Of a stretch of DNA of 64,000 bases, positions 18,505-28,093 are shown piece by piece. Below the pieces are notes generated by a model, which did not search any database, had not been told where the DNA came from, and saw only the letters and a program-made list of their open reading frames with translations. The stretch lies in the NCBI GenBank assembly GCA_023664735.1, contig JAMPFB010000007.1:1-64000 (forward strand), given 5' to 3'. This DNA comes from Robinsoniella sp. Its GTDB lineage: Bacteria > Bacillota > Clostridia > Lachnospirales > Lachnospiraceae. The position numbers were made by a program, and so were the translations under genes. Every line of letters begins with the position of its first letter. The stretch's first letter is position 1.

Positions 18505-19629
18505 CTATTTTTCAAGCGCTCTGTTCATCATTTCTTCTGCTGCTGCAAGCTGCTTTTCATTCATATCCCTTTCTTCTACATAGGTATAAAAATCCTGAAA
18601 CAGCTCAATGCCGCTTTTTTTCTTTTTGGTAATCTGCTGCTTCCTTTGATTAGCAACCGCTAACTCCTTTTCCTTTAGCAGAATTTCCATGGCATTGGGA
18701 TATACGCTCCGCAGCACTGCCATTGGCTCCATAAGCGCCTCTTCATTGGTAAGCACTGCCCGGATATAATCCTCTCTGTTTTCCAAAGCAGCTATCTGCT
18801 CCTTTGTAAGCTCCCACAAATCCCCTTCAATGGTGCGCACCTGTCTAAGAGGTTTTAAGGGCACTTTCCTTACTACAACCTCACCCGGTTCTAGCAGCTC
18901 CACCAGTTGTACGGTTTTGCTGCTGTTTTCCGAAAAGGAATAGGCAAGAGGCGAGCCTGCATAATAGACATGGTTTTCTCCCACCTTCTGCGCCTTATGA
19001 AGATGCCCCAATGCCACATAATCAAAGCCTTCAAAAAGAGCAGGGGACACCATATCAATTCCGCCTACATATACGGTATTTTCCGATTCGGAAAGCTCAG
19101 GCTCACAGTTTTTCCCGCCTACAAAATAGTGGGTCATAAGCACGTTCCTCTTTCCCTTGTCCGGCAAAACGGCTTCCTTCATGATTTTTTCCACCGCTTC
19201 TCCTTCCGTCCTTGCCTGAAGCTGCCCCGGCCTGACAAATGGAAGCAGGTAAAAATCTACCTCGCCATATTCATCCTGCAGCGTTACCTGTTTTACCTGC
19301 CCTTCAAAAATGCCTGCAATATACAGCCTGTTTTCCTCAAATAGCCTTCCCCCAAAGGAAAGCCGCTCCGGAGAATCGTGATTGCCGCTTATTACCATGG
19401 TAACAATGCCTTCCCTGACACATGCCGTAAGGAACTCATCAAAAACCGTCACTGCCTCTGTGGAAGGGATGCTTCTGTCATAAATATCCCCTGCCAGCAT
19501 GAGCACGTCCACCTGCTCCTTTTTGGCAATTTCAAGTATTTGGTTCAATATATATGTCTGATCCTCATATAAGGGAAATTCATACATAGTCTTTCCAATA
19601 TGAAGGTCTGCCGTGTGCAATATTTTCAT
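18505..19629 (-). CDS. sbcD: SbcD, nuclease subunit of SbcCD
   Basis: A 374-residue metallophosphoesterase of the Mre11 type. The five metal-site motifs are visible: ADLHIGK near the start, GDIYDRSIPS, GNHDS, MTHYFVGG and GHLHKAQ. It forms the nuclease complex with SbcC. The start ATG at 19629 overlaps the amylase stop as ATGA and gives the family start MKILHTADLHIG; an ATG 12 bp upstream is less likely. Confidence 0.95.
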   Translation of the reverse strand: MKILHTADLHIGKTMYEFPLYEDQTYILNQILEIAKKEQVDVLMLAGDIYDRSIPSTEAVTVFDEFLTACVREGIVTMVISGNHDSPERLSFGGRLFEENRLYIAGIFEGQVKQVTLQDEYGEVDFYLLPFVRPGQLQARTEGEAVEKIMKEAVLPDKGKRNVLMTHYFVGGKNCEPELSESENTVYVGGIDMVSPALFEGFDYVALGHLHKAQKVGENHVYYAGSPLAYSFSENSSKTVQLVELLEPGEVVVRKVPLKPLRQVRTIEGDLWELTKEQIAALENREDYIRAVLTNEEALMEPMAVLRSVYPNAMEILLKEKELAVANQRKQQITKKKKSGIELFQDFYTYVEERDMNEKQLAAAEEMMNRALEK

Positions 19630-21065
19630 TCCTCTACCCATACGGAAATGGAGCCGCCTTCTACAAAAAATTCTCCCTTTCCGTCTTTTCCTATCACTAC
19701 TTTTTCCGTCCTGTTTCCCATGTAATCATAGAAGGTCTTTCCCTGCTTTTCTTCTCCCACATACATAACCTTAACGCCTCCCGGTCCATCAGTGACTAAC
19801 AGGGCAAGACCGGATTTTTCCATTTCCGGTGTTCCCTCCCTTGTAAGACCTACGATATCATGGTGGTCAAAGTAACGGTGTTCCCTGCCATAAGCATAGC
19901 TTTTCCGAAGAAGAAGCAGCTTATCAAGCCCCTTTACCGGCTGTATATTGTCATGGGGAATCCCATAGTAATCCCCATAAAATACACATGGAAGCCCTTT
20001 CTCCTGAAGCAGTATGAGCCCATAAGCCAAAGGCTTGAACCAGTCCATGACCCATGACTGCAGCGCCTGCCCCGGCTGGGTATCGTGATTGTCCACAAAG
20101 GTTACCGCAAGCTCACTTTCTTCATTGACAAGCGTCCCGTTAAAAATGGCTCCCATGTCAAAGTTTCCATTTCCGCAGGAAGCCTTTTGGAAATTGAAAT
20201 GAAGGGGCACGTCAAACAGCTTCATGCAACGCTCCGCTTTATCCAGATAGTGTTTCAGCCTGCCAATATCCGGACTCCAGTATTCTCCTACAGCAAGGAA
20301 ATTTTCCTTTCCATAAGCACGCATTTCCCTAAGCCATTCATTAAAAAAGGAAAACCGGATATGCTTTACCGCATCTAATCGAAAGCCGTCTGCTTTCGTT
20401 ACGTCCAAATACCATTTCCCCCAAGCTTTTAATTCCTCCAACACCTTGGGATTGCTCATATCCACATCAGCGCCCATCAGATAGTCATAATTGGAATACT
20501 CGCCGTCTACCTCGCCGTCCCATTCCTTTCCTGCAAACAAAAAAACTCCCTTCTGCTTTCTTTTTTCATCCCAGTCCACTCCATCAAAGCAGGTCTGATC
20601 CCATTGGAACTTTGAATAGGCTCCCTTTCGTCCGGGAAAGGTAAACCGGGTCCATGCTTCGATTTCTTCCTCTCCTCCTATGGTCTGGTTCCGATTGTCC
20701 CATGCTTCCATAAGCGCCTTTACCTGCTCCGATTCATCTGCCCCCATCTTGTGGTTTAGCACCACGTCTGCAATGACTGCAATGCCTTCCTTCTGCAGTT
20801 TTTTTATCGCCTGTATGTACTCATTCTTAGTGCCGTATTTGGTTGGTATGGTGCCTTTTTGGTCAAATTCCCCTAAATCATATAAGTCATAAACCCCATA
20901 GCCTACATCCGCTCTTCCCGAAGAGCCTTTATAGGCAGGCGGCAGCCATGCCATTGTAATCCCTGCTTCCTTTAACTGTCCTGCCTGCTCCATGCACCGT
21001 TTCCAATGCCCCAAATCCTCCGGCAGATACCATTCAAAATATTGGATTAAAGTTTCGTTTTTCAT
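19626..21065 (-). CDS. Cytoplasmic GH13 alpha-amylase
   Basis: A 479-residue glycoside hydrolase of family 13 without a signal peptide, expected to hydrolyse alpha-1,4 bonds of maltodextrin inside the cell. Conserved regions include VIADVVLNH, GFRLDAVKHI with the nucleophile Asp, AVGEYW with the acid/base Glu, and FVDNHDT with the third Asp. The ATG at 21065 (MKNETLIQYFEW) is the family start, with GAGGA close by; the open frame continues upstream only because it reads through hairpin repeat A1. First gene of an operon with sbcD, sbcC and a foldase gene, joined by 4-bp overlaps and a 27-bp gap. Confidence 0.93.
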   Translation of the reverse strand: MKNETLIQYFEWYLPEDLGHWKRCMEQAGQLKEAGITMAWLPPAYKGSSGRADVGYGVYDLYDLGEFDQKGTIPTKYGTKNEYIQAIKKLQKEGIAVIADVVLNHKMGADESEQVKALMEAWDNRNQTIGGEEEIEAWTRFTFPGRKGAYSKFQWDQTCFDGVDWDEKRKQKGVFLFAGKEWDGEVDGEYSNYDYLMGADVDMSNPKVLEELKAWGKWYLDVTKADGFRLDAVKHIRFSFFNEWLREMRAYGKENFLAVGEYWSPDIGRLKHYLDKAERCMKLFDVPLHFNFQKASCGNGNFDMGAIFNGTLVNEESELAVTFVDNHDTQPGQALQSWVMDWFKPLAYGLILLQEKGLPCVFYGDYYGIPHDNIQPVKGLDKLLLLRKSYAYGREHRYFDHHDIVGLTREGTPEMEKSGLALLVTDGPGGVKVMYVGEEKQGKTFYDYMGNRTEKVVIGKDGKGEFFVEGGSISVWVEE

Positions 21066-21106
21066 ATTCCTCATGTCCTTACGCAAAAATTTGACGGATT
21101 GTGAGC

Positions 21107-21300
21107 AACAGTTCAGCCCACAAGCGCCAGAGAGGGTTTTGCACAGAAAATGTTTTCTGCGTCGCCACGCTTTCGCTCTATAAAAACGCAACAGTGCTAA
21201 GCTCGAAAATACCTCGCTAAGCGCTGGCGTTTTTATAAGGGCTCCTTAAGAAAACATTTTCTGTGCAAAACCCTCTTTGGCATCTGTGGGCTGAATTGTT
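21107..21300 (-). repeat. Family A hairpin repeat, copy A1
   Basis: A 194-bp nearly palindromic element. Outer arms run from AACAGTTCAGCCCA to TGGGCTGAATTGTT and continue with AGAGAGGGTTTTGCACAGAA on the left and its near complement on the right. The conserved core contains a second hairpin, TATAAAAACGC ... GCGTTTTTATA. It ends 41 bp before the amylase ATG. The outer arms differ from A2 and A3 but remain self-complementary. Confidence 0.9.
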
Positions 21301-21350
21301 ACAATTGTGATGATTTTCCCGTCTCCTACAACAGTTTACCACATAGGAAG

Positions 21351-21378
21351 AAAAAAAACAGGATTTTTCTCCTGTTTT
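21351..21378 (-). terminator. Intrinsic terminator, leftward
   Basis: Stem AAAACAGGA / TCCTGTTTT with loop TTTTTC. On the minus strand it is followed by a run of eight T. It would end transcription coming from the ribbon-helix-helix remnant or beyond, before the amylase operon. Confidence 0.8.
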
Positions 21379-21542
21379 GATTAAAAAATGTGTAATAGTT
21401 CAGCCACAGGCACAGAGAAAAGAAAGAAAATGAAGCTGCCGCTTCACGATTTCTCAATCGTTATATATCTTTTATTATGCAATTCACATAACGTAATCGT
21501 TATATTTTAGAGTATAAAAAAATAGATTGAAACTTTATCAAT

Positions 21543-21677
21543 CTACTTTTCCAATTCCTTATTTACGACATTTACTATAAATCCATTTACTGAATCACTT
21601 TTTGCTTGTATCTTTTCTTTTGTACCTTTTGGAAATCGTACAAGAATTTTATCATAGTTTTCTTTTTCATAATTTAT
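21543..21677 (-). pseudogene. Ribbon-helix-helix protein remnant without start codon
   Basis: Reading the minus strand gives about 44 codons ending at TAG 21543-21545. They contain YDKILVRFPKGTKEKIQAKS and VNGFIVNVVNKELEK, the usual look of small Arc/CopG-like DNA-binding proteins (a short beta strand followed by two helices). No ATG, GTG or TTG precedes it before an upstream stop, and no ribosome binding site is seen. It is probably a truncated gene; a start by an unusual codon cannot be excluded. Confidence 0.55.
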
Positions 21678-21708
21678 AAACTGAATTTAAACATATACCA
21701 CAAAAAGA

Positions 21709-21742
21709 AAAGCTGCTGCATGTACTTTCATGCAACAGCTTT
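21709..21742 (-). terminator. Terminator of the RND efflux operon
   Basis: A 14-bp stem with one mismatch (AAAGCTG.TGCATG / CATGCA.CAGCTTT), loop of six, followed on the minus strand by TTTCTTTTTG. It lies 17 bp after the stop of the transporter gene. Confidence 0.85.
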
Positions 21743-21759
21743 TTATAAATTCACAAATT

Positions 21760-24700
21760 CTATGACTCTTTCTCTTCCTTTTTCTCCTCAGCTTCCTTTC
21801 CCGAAGCTTTTTCTTTCTTCTTTTTCCTGTCCGTTTTTTCTTTTGTCTTTGTCTCTTCCTCTGCCGCTTCCGATTGGGCAGTCACTTTTTTTCTTTTGTA
21901 TTTCCGCTTTTTCTTTCCTTCATAAATAAGGAGATAAAAGCTTGGAAGTAGAATCAGTATCAATATGGTGGAGGCCACCAGTCCGCCAATGATTACAAGC
22001 GCCATTCCCTGCATGAGCCCAGTTCCTTCCCCAATGCCAAGAGCCATTGGAATCATGGACAAAATCGTGGTAAGCGTAGTCATTAGGATCGGGCGGAGAC
22101 GAATCTGTCCGCTTGTTACAAGAGCATCCTCTATAGTCATTTCCTTACGCAGCATATTGGCAGTATCCACATAAAGAATACCATTGTTTACTACAATACC
22201 TGCCAGCATCAGCAGTCCCATAAGAGACACCATGCTGAGGGTCGCCCCACATAAGTATAAAAGCGAGAACGAACCAATTAAGCTGAATGGTATGCTGAGC
22301 ATTACCATTCCGGAAAAGACCGGAGACTCAAACTGCATTGCCATTACCAGAAATACCAGAAATACAGCGGCTGCAATTGCCTGATAAATAGCAGCAAATT
22401 CTTCATTCATTATTTCCGTCATCATATTTTCAGAAAGTGACACTCCTTCAGGAAACGAAAGGTTTTCCACAATTGTATCAATGGCATCTGCGGCAGTGAA
22501 CTTTGTCGCTTCCGTAGTCATGGCAGAAACCGCAACCTGATATTGTCCATCCACTCTTGTTAGGGACTGTGGAGAATCTGTATAAGTCAGCTCCGCAATG
22601 TCGGAAAGAACAATCTGGGTATTCATAGGCGTAACCAAAGACAAATTCATCAGGGAATTTAAATCATCATAGCTCCCCTTTGGATATTCTAACATGACCG
22701 AATATTCTTCTCCCTGATTTTTAATGGTGGTAGTTTCCATACCGCTTAATACATAATTGATGTTCATTGCCACCTGAACAGGGGTATACCCTACTGACAT
22801 TGCCTTTAAAGGGTCTATAACAATTTCTGCCCTTGTGGTGGAGGCGGACAAATCACTTTTTACTTTTATGACGCCGGGCACATCTTTTATTGCATCCTCT
22901 ACCTGTCTGGATGCTTCTTTCAACGCATTCAAATCGGAACCGGTTAAATCCACTTCTGCATCCATGCTCATCATGCTGGACATGTTTGTTCCGGTAGACT
23001 GAATAGTAAGATCCATATTGGTTACGTCCGCAAGCGCCTCATTCCATTTTTCAATGACCTGTCCGGTACTGAGCTGTCTGTCTTTCTTTAAATATCCGGT
23101 AAGGGTTGCCGTATTTCCTTCAATCGTCATGCTGTAGCTTTCTACATTTTCATCATTTTTCACAAACTCTTCAATCGGCTTCATGGATTCATCTATGAAA
23201 TCCAGTCTGGAACCGGAACGGAACTCTGCTGCAATCCCTATAGTCCCTTCATCTACTGTAGGCATCAGCTCCATATTTGTATTGGATACCATGACAAAAG
23301 AAAGAACCAGCAGCAGAATAGAAGCCACCACCGCCATGACTCTGTGCTTTAATATTTTACGAAGGTTTCTGTCATACCACCCTTTTATGACATCCAGCAC
23401 TTTATTGACGGGGAGAGTCTTTTTCTCCTTTGGCTTGTATTTGGAAAAGCACAAAGGAACTAAGGTAAGCGCTGAAATCAAGGAAGCTGTCATGGCAAAT
23501 ACAATCGTCATTCCAAGCTGGGCGAACAACTGCCCGGAAAGGCCATTCATAACGCTTAAGGGCACGTATACAACAACTGTCGTCAGCGTAGATGCAACAA
23601 TGGAGGCGGTAACGATTCTGGTTCCTTCCATTGCCGCTACCTTAAAGTCCGCATGCTGCTCTTTTAAACGAAAACAGCTTTCCAAAACCACAATGGAATT
23701 ATCCACCATCATGCCAATAGCAATAACCAGCGCTCCCATTGTTACGATATTCAGGGAAAATCCTGCTCCGTTCATTAAAATCAATGTAGCAAACAAGGAT
23801 ACCGGCATGGAGCTTCCTACAATCAGGCTCGCCTTTAAGTCGCCAAAAAACAAAAACAGCACAACCATGGAAAATACAATACCAAGAGCCAGCGTTTCTC
23901 CTATGCTCTTTAAAGAGCTTATAATCATATCACTGGCATCATAGATAATCTGTAGATTGACGGCTTCATTTTCGTTTTGAAGTCTTTTTACTACTTTTTT
24001 AATGTCATTAGCAGCATTTACTGTTCCTTCACTTTGCTTTTTCTGTACGCCGATGCTGATGTTTTCATTGCCATTGTAGCTGCTGATACTGTCTGCTGCT
24101 TTGCTGCTTTCCGTAATCTCTGCAATATCTCCTAAGGTAATCAGGCTTCCTGCCTGTGTCATAATGGGAATCTGTTTCAATTGGCTTACCGTCTTGGTTT
24201 CTGCGCTGGAGCTTACAGATATATTTTGGCTGCCCTGCTCCACGCTTCCTGCCGGGATACTGAAATCCACCGCTCCTATATATTGAGCCACCGTTGACAT
24301 GGTAAGACCGTATTGGCTCAAAGCCTCTTCCTTTAACTGAACCCGGATATAGGTCTCCTCGCCTCCATATACATTGACCTGCGCCACGCTTAATATAGTT
24401 TCCAGCTCCGGGACGATGCTGTCCTCCACATAGCTTAGTAAGTCCACGTCTCCGGAAGCGGTAGCGGATATGGTTATGGTATCGCTTGCATCCATGGCAA
24501 GCTCCATAATATAAGGGTCCTGTGCATCCTCCGGCAAAGAAGCCTGCAGGCTGTCCAAAGCCGCCCTTAAATCAAAATACGCATCATCAATATCAATATC
24601 ATAATCATAGGAAAACATGGTAATCGTATAATTATCGCTTACCATGGAAGTATATGTATCCACTCCGTTCAAGGTGGCACCTGCACCTTCTATTTCCTTT

Positions 24701-24894
24701 GTAACAAGCTCTTCCACGCTGGCGCGGTCTGCCCCCGGATAAGTGGTTACTACCAAAAGCATAGGCATTTCCATGTCCGGCTGCAGCTCTAGCTTAAACC
24801 CAAAAATGGAACTGATTCCAAATACAATCAGGGCAAGCACTACCAGAGCTGTGGAAACAGGTCTTTTTAAAGATAACTTCGTGAGACTATTCAT
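21760..24894 (-). CDS. RND-family efflux transporter (AcrB/HAE1-like)
   Basis: A 1044-residue inner-membrane proton-driven exporter. It has the typical layout: a first span at the N-terminus (residues 12-32), a large pore domain, a block of spans with GMMVDNSIVVLES (the conserved Asp of TM4), then a second half with the same plan, for twelve spans in total. The last 50 residues are almost only Lys and Glu, an unusual cytoplasmic tail. It overlaps the adaptor gene by 8 bp. In a Gram-positive cell there is no outer membrane channel, so the pair would export across a single membrane; the substrate is unknown. Confidence 0.92.
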   Translation of the reverse strand: MNSLTKLSLKRPVSTALVVLALIVFGISSIFGFKLELQPDMEMPMLLVVTTYPGADRASVEELVTKEIEGAGATLNGVDTYTSMVSDNYTITMFSYDYDIDIDDAYFDLRAALDSLQASLPEDAQDPYIMELAMDASDTITISATASGDVDLLSYVEDSIVPELETILSVAQVNVYGGEETYIRVQLKEEALSQYGLTMSTVAQYIGAVDFSIPAGSVEQGSQNISVSSSAETKTVSQLKQIPIMTQAGSLITLGDIAEITESSKAADSISSYNGNENISIGVQKKQSEGTVNAANDIKKVVKRLQNENEAVNLQIIYDASDMIISSLKSIGETLALGIVFSMVVLFLFFGDLKASLIVGSSMPVSLFATLILMNGAGFSLNIVTMGALVIAIGMMVDNSIVVLESCFRLKEQHADFKVAAMEGTRIVTASIVASTLTTVVVYVPLSVMNGLSGQLFAQLGMTIVFAMTASLISALTLVPLCFSKYKPKEKKTLPVNKVLDVIKGWYDRNLRKILKHRVMAVVASILLLVLSFVMVSNTNMELMPTVDEGTIGIAAEFRSGSRLDFIDESMKPIEEFVKNDENVESYSMTIEGNTATLTGYLKKDRQLSTGQVIEKWNEALADVTNMDLTIQSTGTNMSSMMSMDAEVDLTGSDLNALKEASRQVEDAIKDVPGVIKVKSDLSASTTRAEIVIDPLKAMSVGYTPVQVAMNINYVLSGMETTTIKNQGEEYSVMLEYPKGSYDDLNSLMNLSLVTPMNTQIVLSDIAELTYTDSPQSLTRVDGQYQVAVSAMTTEATKFTAADAIDTIVENLSFPEGVSLSENMMTEIMNEEFAAIYQAIAAAVFLVFLVMAMQFESPVFSGMVMLSIPFSLIGSFSLLYLCGATLSMVSLMGLLMLAGIVVNNGILYVDTANMLRKEMTIEDALVTSGQIRLRPILMTTLTTILSMIPMALGIGEGTGLMQGMALVIIGGLVASTILILILLPSFYLLIYEGKKKRKYKRKKVTAQSEAAEEETKTKEKTDRKKKKEKASGKEAEEKKEEKES

Positions 24895-26413
24895 CGGCTC
24901 CTGCCTCCGTTGGCTGTTTTCCTTCTGCTTCCTGAGCAGGCTCCTCTTTTGTTTCGGTTTCCTTTATGATGATTTCTGTGCCATCGGAAAGCAGCGGCGA
25001 CCATGTGGTAATTACCCGGTCTTCCTTCGTAAGCCCGGAAGAAACCGATGCCACAGTATCATCAAACAATGCCACCTCAATCAATGTTTTTGCCGCTTTT
25101 CCTTCCTTTGCCACATATACATAGGCTTGTCCATCCTCATAGTAAACAGCATCATAGGGAATCAAAAGCCCTCCATCCGACTGATAGGTATCTGCCGTAA
25201 TCTTCACGCTTGTCCCTGTAAGAAGCTGATCTCCGCTTGCTTTTACATTTCCTTTTATAATGAACAGACCGCTCTGGGCATCTACCATCTGCCCTACTTC
25301 CGTAATAGCCGCTTCAAAAACAGATCCATTTCTATCCACCAAAAGCTTATCGCCTATTTTTAAAGTATTCCGGATATCTTCGCTTACCCGGAAGGTAACT
25401 GTCATAGAGTCCTTGTTGGAAATCACATATGCCGGGGAACCGGAAGAAGCAAAGCTTTTTTCCGTCACATTCACTGCTTCCACCACGCCGCTTATAGGCG
25501 CCTTCAGCCGGTACATGTCCTGCTGGTATTTTGCCGATTCCACTCCTACTGCTGCGGAATTTATCTGCGACTGGTATACGGCTGCTGATTCATTGGCAAT
25601 CTGCCCCTTTGACAAGTCATAGCTTTCCTGTGCAAATTTCAAGCTGTGCCCTAGTGCACTTGCAGAAAGCTCTAATTCTTTCTGGCTTTGCTCTATGCTG
25701 TCCATCTGGCTTTCCAATGCTGGATAATTTTGGTCATAGGCTGCTGCCGTAGCTTCATAGATGGCTTTTGCCTTCTCCTGCTCCGCCATAGCTTCCATGA
25801 GGACCTGCTGGGAATCGGCATCCATGGAGCTTGCCGCATATTGCTGAGCCATTGCCACCTGCTGCTTTGCATTCTCATAATCTGCCTTTGCACTCTTTTT
25901 GGCATCTTTCAGCTCATCCATTTTTTCCTGTAAATCGGCTTTTCCTTCCATCAGGGTATCATATTTGCTTTGCAGGCTCTCCTGATTGTCCTTAATGGTC
26001 TGGATATTTGCCTCTGCCTGAATGTTGGAAGCTGCCATCTGCCCTCCCGTAGCAAGATCCTTGCTTGCCTTTGCACTGGAAAGTGCTGCCCCTGCGCTTT
26101 TTGCCTGTAGCTCTGCTGCTGAATCATCCAGTTCGCAGAGAATGTCCCCTTCCTGCACCACATCTCCTACGGAAACATGGGAAGCGGTTACTTCCGCATT
26201 TACAAGCGGCACTACATATACCTCTTCCTGAGGAGTGATGCTGCCCATAAATTCATTCTGTAGGGTCAGCTTTCCTTCCGATGGAAATTCTGCTTCTACT
26301 ACAAGCTCTTTTCTTGCAGACTCGCTTTCTTCCTGTCCGCAGCCTGCCAGTCCCAAGGACATTGCCGCTATACCTGCTGCCAGCAAGAAGGCTTTTCTAT
26401 TCAACCTTTTCAT
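24887..26413 (-). CDS. RND efflux adaptor lipoprotein (HlyD/MFP family)
   Basis: A 508-residue periplasmic-adaptor-type protein carrying a lipoprotein signal with lipobox LAGC (Cys 25). A lipoyl-like half (VGDVVQEGDILCELDD) is followed by a long coiled-coil hairpin (about 100-290), the second lipoyl half (APISGVVEAVNV) and beta-barrel domains. The tail is Glu-rich. It is the first gene of the two-gene efflux operon, and its product should dock on the RND transporter at the outer face of the membrane. Confidence 0.9.
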   Translation of the reverse strand: MKRLNRKAFLLAAGIAAMSLGLAGCGQEESESARKELVVEAEFPSEGKLTLQNEFMGSITPQEEVYVVPLVNAEVTASHVSVGDVVQEGDILCELDDSAAELQAKSAGAALSSAKASKDLATGGQMAASNIQAEANIQTIKDNQESLQSKYDTLMEGKADLQEKMDELKDAKKSAKADYENAKQQVAMAQQYAASSMDADSQQVLMEAMAEQEKAKAIYEATAAAYDQNYPALESQMDSIEQSQKELELSASALGHSLKFAQESYDLSKGQIANESAAVYQSQINSAAVGVESAKYQQDMYRLKAPISGVVEAVNVTEKSFASSGSPAYVISNKDSMTVTFRVSEDIRNTLKIGDKLLVDRNGSVFEAAITEVGQMVDAQSGLFIIKGNVKASGDQLLTGTSVKITADTYQSDGGLLIPYDAVYYEDGQAYVYVAKEGKAAKTLIEVALFDDTVASVSSGLTKEDRVITTWSPLLSDGTEIIIKETETKEEPAQEAEGKQPTEAGADE

Positions 26414-26539
26414 TTTTTCTTCCTTTCCGTTAAAATTTTTCCATACTTATTTTATTGCATTTTGCTTTATATTGCTATAAAAATTTTATTAACTTTTATA
26501 AAACAATTCTGCCAGCCATATGTACTTCTTTCACAATAA

Positions 26540-26580
26540 AAGAACCTGCCATGATTTTCATTTTACCATAGCAGGCTCTT
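26540..26580 (-). terminator. Terminator after the 26620 gene
   Basis: Arms 26540-26553 and 26567-26580 pair at 12 of 14 positions (AAGAACCTGCCATG with CATAGCAGGCTCTT), followed on the minus strand by TTTTATTG. Confidence 0.75.
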
Positions 26581-26619
26581 AAGAACAGGATTATTACCTT
26601 TCCTGAATTCTTGTATTTT

Positions 26620-26859
26620 CTATGCGGTTTCTTCAAAATTGTTTTGAAGATGTTCTTCCAATATTTCTGTTGCCTCTTGTGGGCTTAAATTTGTCTGAGA
26701 AATAAATTTGTACAACAAGTCTATATCTTTCATCTTTTTTTCGTTGATTAAAGCCTCTAACTCATCCTCTTCTTTCCCTATTCTTATCTTTAAAAGACGA
26801 ATTTCCTCTTCCTTTGCTTCAATTTTTTCTTCTATCGTTTTTCTTTGCCCTCTTGCCAT
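26620..26859 (-). CDS. Small coiled-coil protein, 79 aa
   Basis: A highly charged helical protein. Residues 5-45 predict a coiled coil (TIEEKIEAKEEEIRLLKIR and onward); residues 48-75 form a second helical segment ending in EEHLQNNF. ATG at 26859 has GGGAGG at ideal distance. It is monocistronic with its own terminator. Similar short coiled-coil proteins are common near mobile DNA in Clostridia, but I cannot assign a function. Confidence 0.75.
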   Translation of the reverse strand: MARGQRKTIEEKIEAKEEEIRLLKIRIGKEEDELEALINEKKMKDIDLLYKFISQTNLSPQEATEILEEHLQNNFEETA

Positions 26860-26938
26860 GATTTACCTCCCTTATGCTTCAAAGATATTATAGTTTATGG
26901 ACATGCATAGGGGTTTATTCATTTTGGGGGAAATTATT

Positions 26939-26981
26939 TTTGCATAACCCTAGTGTATTTAGTACACTAAGATTATGCAAA
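26939..26981. terminator. Long hairpin, probable terminator of the dehydrogenase gene
   Basis: Two nested perfect arms: TTTGCATAA with TTATGCAAA, and TAGTGTA with TACACTA, loop TTTAG, separated by 3-nt internal mismatches. It lies 13 bp after the stop of the 26994 gene. The T-run is weak, so an operator or bidirectional terminator is also possible. Confidence 0.55.
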
Positions 26982-26993
26982 CGAAATACAGCT

Positions 26994-27899
26994 TCATGAG
27001 CCAACTATAGTTCCTCCATTTGGATGAAGTACCTGCCCTGTCATATAACTTGAATCATCTGAGGCAAGAAATACATAACAAGGTGACACTTCACATGGCT
27101 GTCCAGCTCGGTTCATAGGTACATGTGAGGTTTTCTTACCAAATGTAGCAACTTCCTCCGCCGAATAGGAGGATGGAATCAACGGTGTCCATATGGGGCC
27201 GGGCGCCACTCCATTTACCCTGATTCCTTTTTCTACAAGCGATAAGGAAAGAGATCTTGTCAATGCTACAATTGCACCTTTCGTTGCACTATAATCAATT
27301 AAATCCTTATTGCCCTGATAAGCCGTTACAGAAGTGGTATTGATAATACTCCCACCCTTTTTCATATGTGGCAGAGCATACTGTATCAGATAAAAAAAGG
27401 AAAATACATTATTCCTAAATGTTAATTCCAACTGCTCATGAGATATATCCAAAATGCTCCGTTGTATAAATTGAACTGCATGGTTATTTACTAATATATC
27501 TATTTTTCCAAAGCACTCCATTGTCTTATCTACGCAATATTTGGCGAAACCGGGAACCTTTAAATCCCCACATATAAGCAGGGATTTTCCACCTAATTCT
27601 TCTATCCTTTCAGCCGTTTCCATTGCATCCACTTCTTCATCATAATAAACAATTGCAACATCTGCTCCTTCTTTGACAAAATCATACGCAACAGCCCGCC
27701 CTATGCCGCTGTCCCCTCCTGTAATCAGGGCAACTTTATTTTCAAGCTTCCGGCATTTCTTTCCACATTCCGATACTGGCAGGGGATTCATTACATATTC
27801 AAATCCCGGCTGTCTGTTTTGATGCTGCGGCGGAAAAGCTGCGATGTTTTTGTAGTAATCTGTCGTACAATCACATTTACTGTTTTGATTCATATTCAA
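26994..27899 (-). CDS. Short-chain dehydrogenase/reductase
   Basis: A 301-residue NAD(P)-dependent oxidoreductase of the classical-to-extended SDR type related to general stress protein 39 and YghA. A 50-residue N-terminal extension precedes the Rossmann motif TGGDSGIGRA. NNHA follows, then the active-site Ser (NTTSVTAYQG) and YSATK. The C-terminus has the HPNGGTIVGS signature. Its substrate is not evident from sequence. It is monocistronic and followed by a long hairpin. Confidence 0.9.
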   Translation of the reverse strand: MNMNQNSKCDCTTDYYKNIAAFPPQHQNRQPGFEYVMNPLPVSECGKKCRKLENKVALITGGDSGIGRAVAYDFVKEGADVAIVYYDEEVDAMETAERIEELGGKSLLICGDLKVPGFAKYCVDKTMECFGKIDILVNNHAVQFIQRSILDISHEQLELTFRNNVFSFFYLIQYALPHMKKGGSIINTTSVTAYQGNKDLIDYSATKGAIVALTRSLSLSLVEKGIRVNGVAPGPIWTPLIPSSYSAEEVATFGKKTSHVPMNRAGQPCEVSPCYVFLASDDSSYMTGQVLHPNGGTIVGS

Positions 27900-28057
27900 A
27901 TAATTCCTATTATTATTTGCTATATCATATGCTGACGGGTAAATATGGTTATATTTTCAGCACTGCTGCTTTTTTTGCAGAGTGAAAGCGTGACCGCATA
28001 AAAATATTTTTTACCCAAAGCTTATCCCAGTGTCTGGCATATTATTCAAATATGCAA

Positions 28058-28090
28058 AAAAATAAAAAGCCCTGAAACTCAAGGCTTTTT
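28058..28090 (-). terminator. Terminator after tRNA-Trp
   Basis: Stem AAAAAGCC / GGCTTTTT (28064-28071, 28083-28090) with an 11-nt loop, then TATTTTTTT on the minus strand. It starts 4 bp after the tRNA. Confidence 0.8.
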
Positions 28091-28093
28091 TAG

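Noticed and set aside
21066..21191. N-terminal extension of the amylase
   Set aside because: The extra 42 residues are translated from hairpin repeat A1; the family start with ribosome binding site is at 21065.
27978..28000. Possible family A core fragment (GAGTGAAAGCGTGACCGCA)
   Set aside because: Only about 17 bases resemble the core and no arms are present; could be chance.
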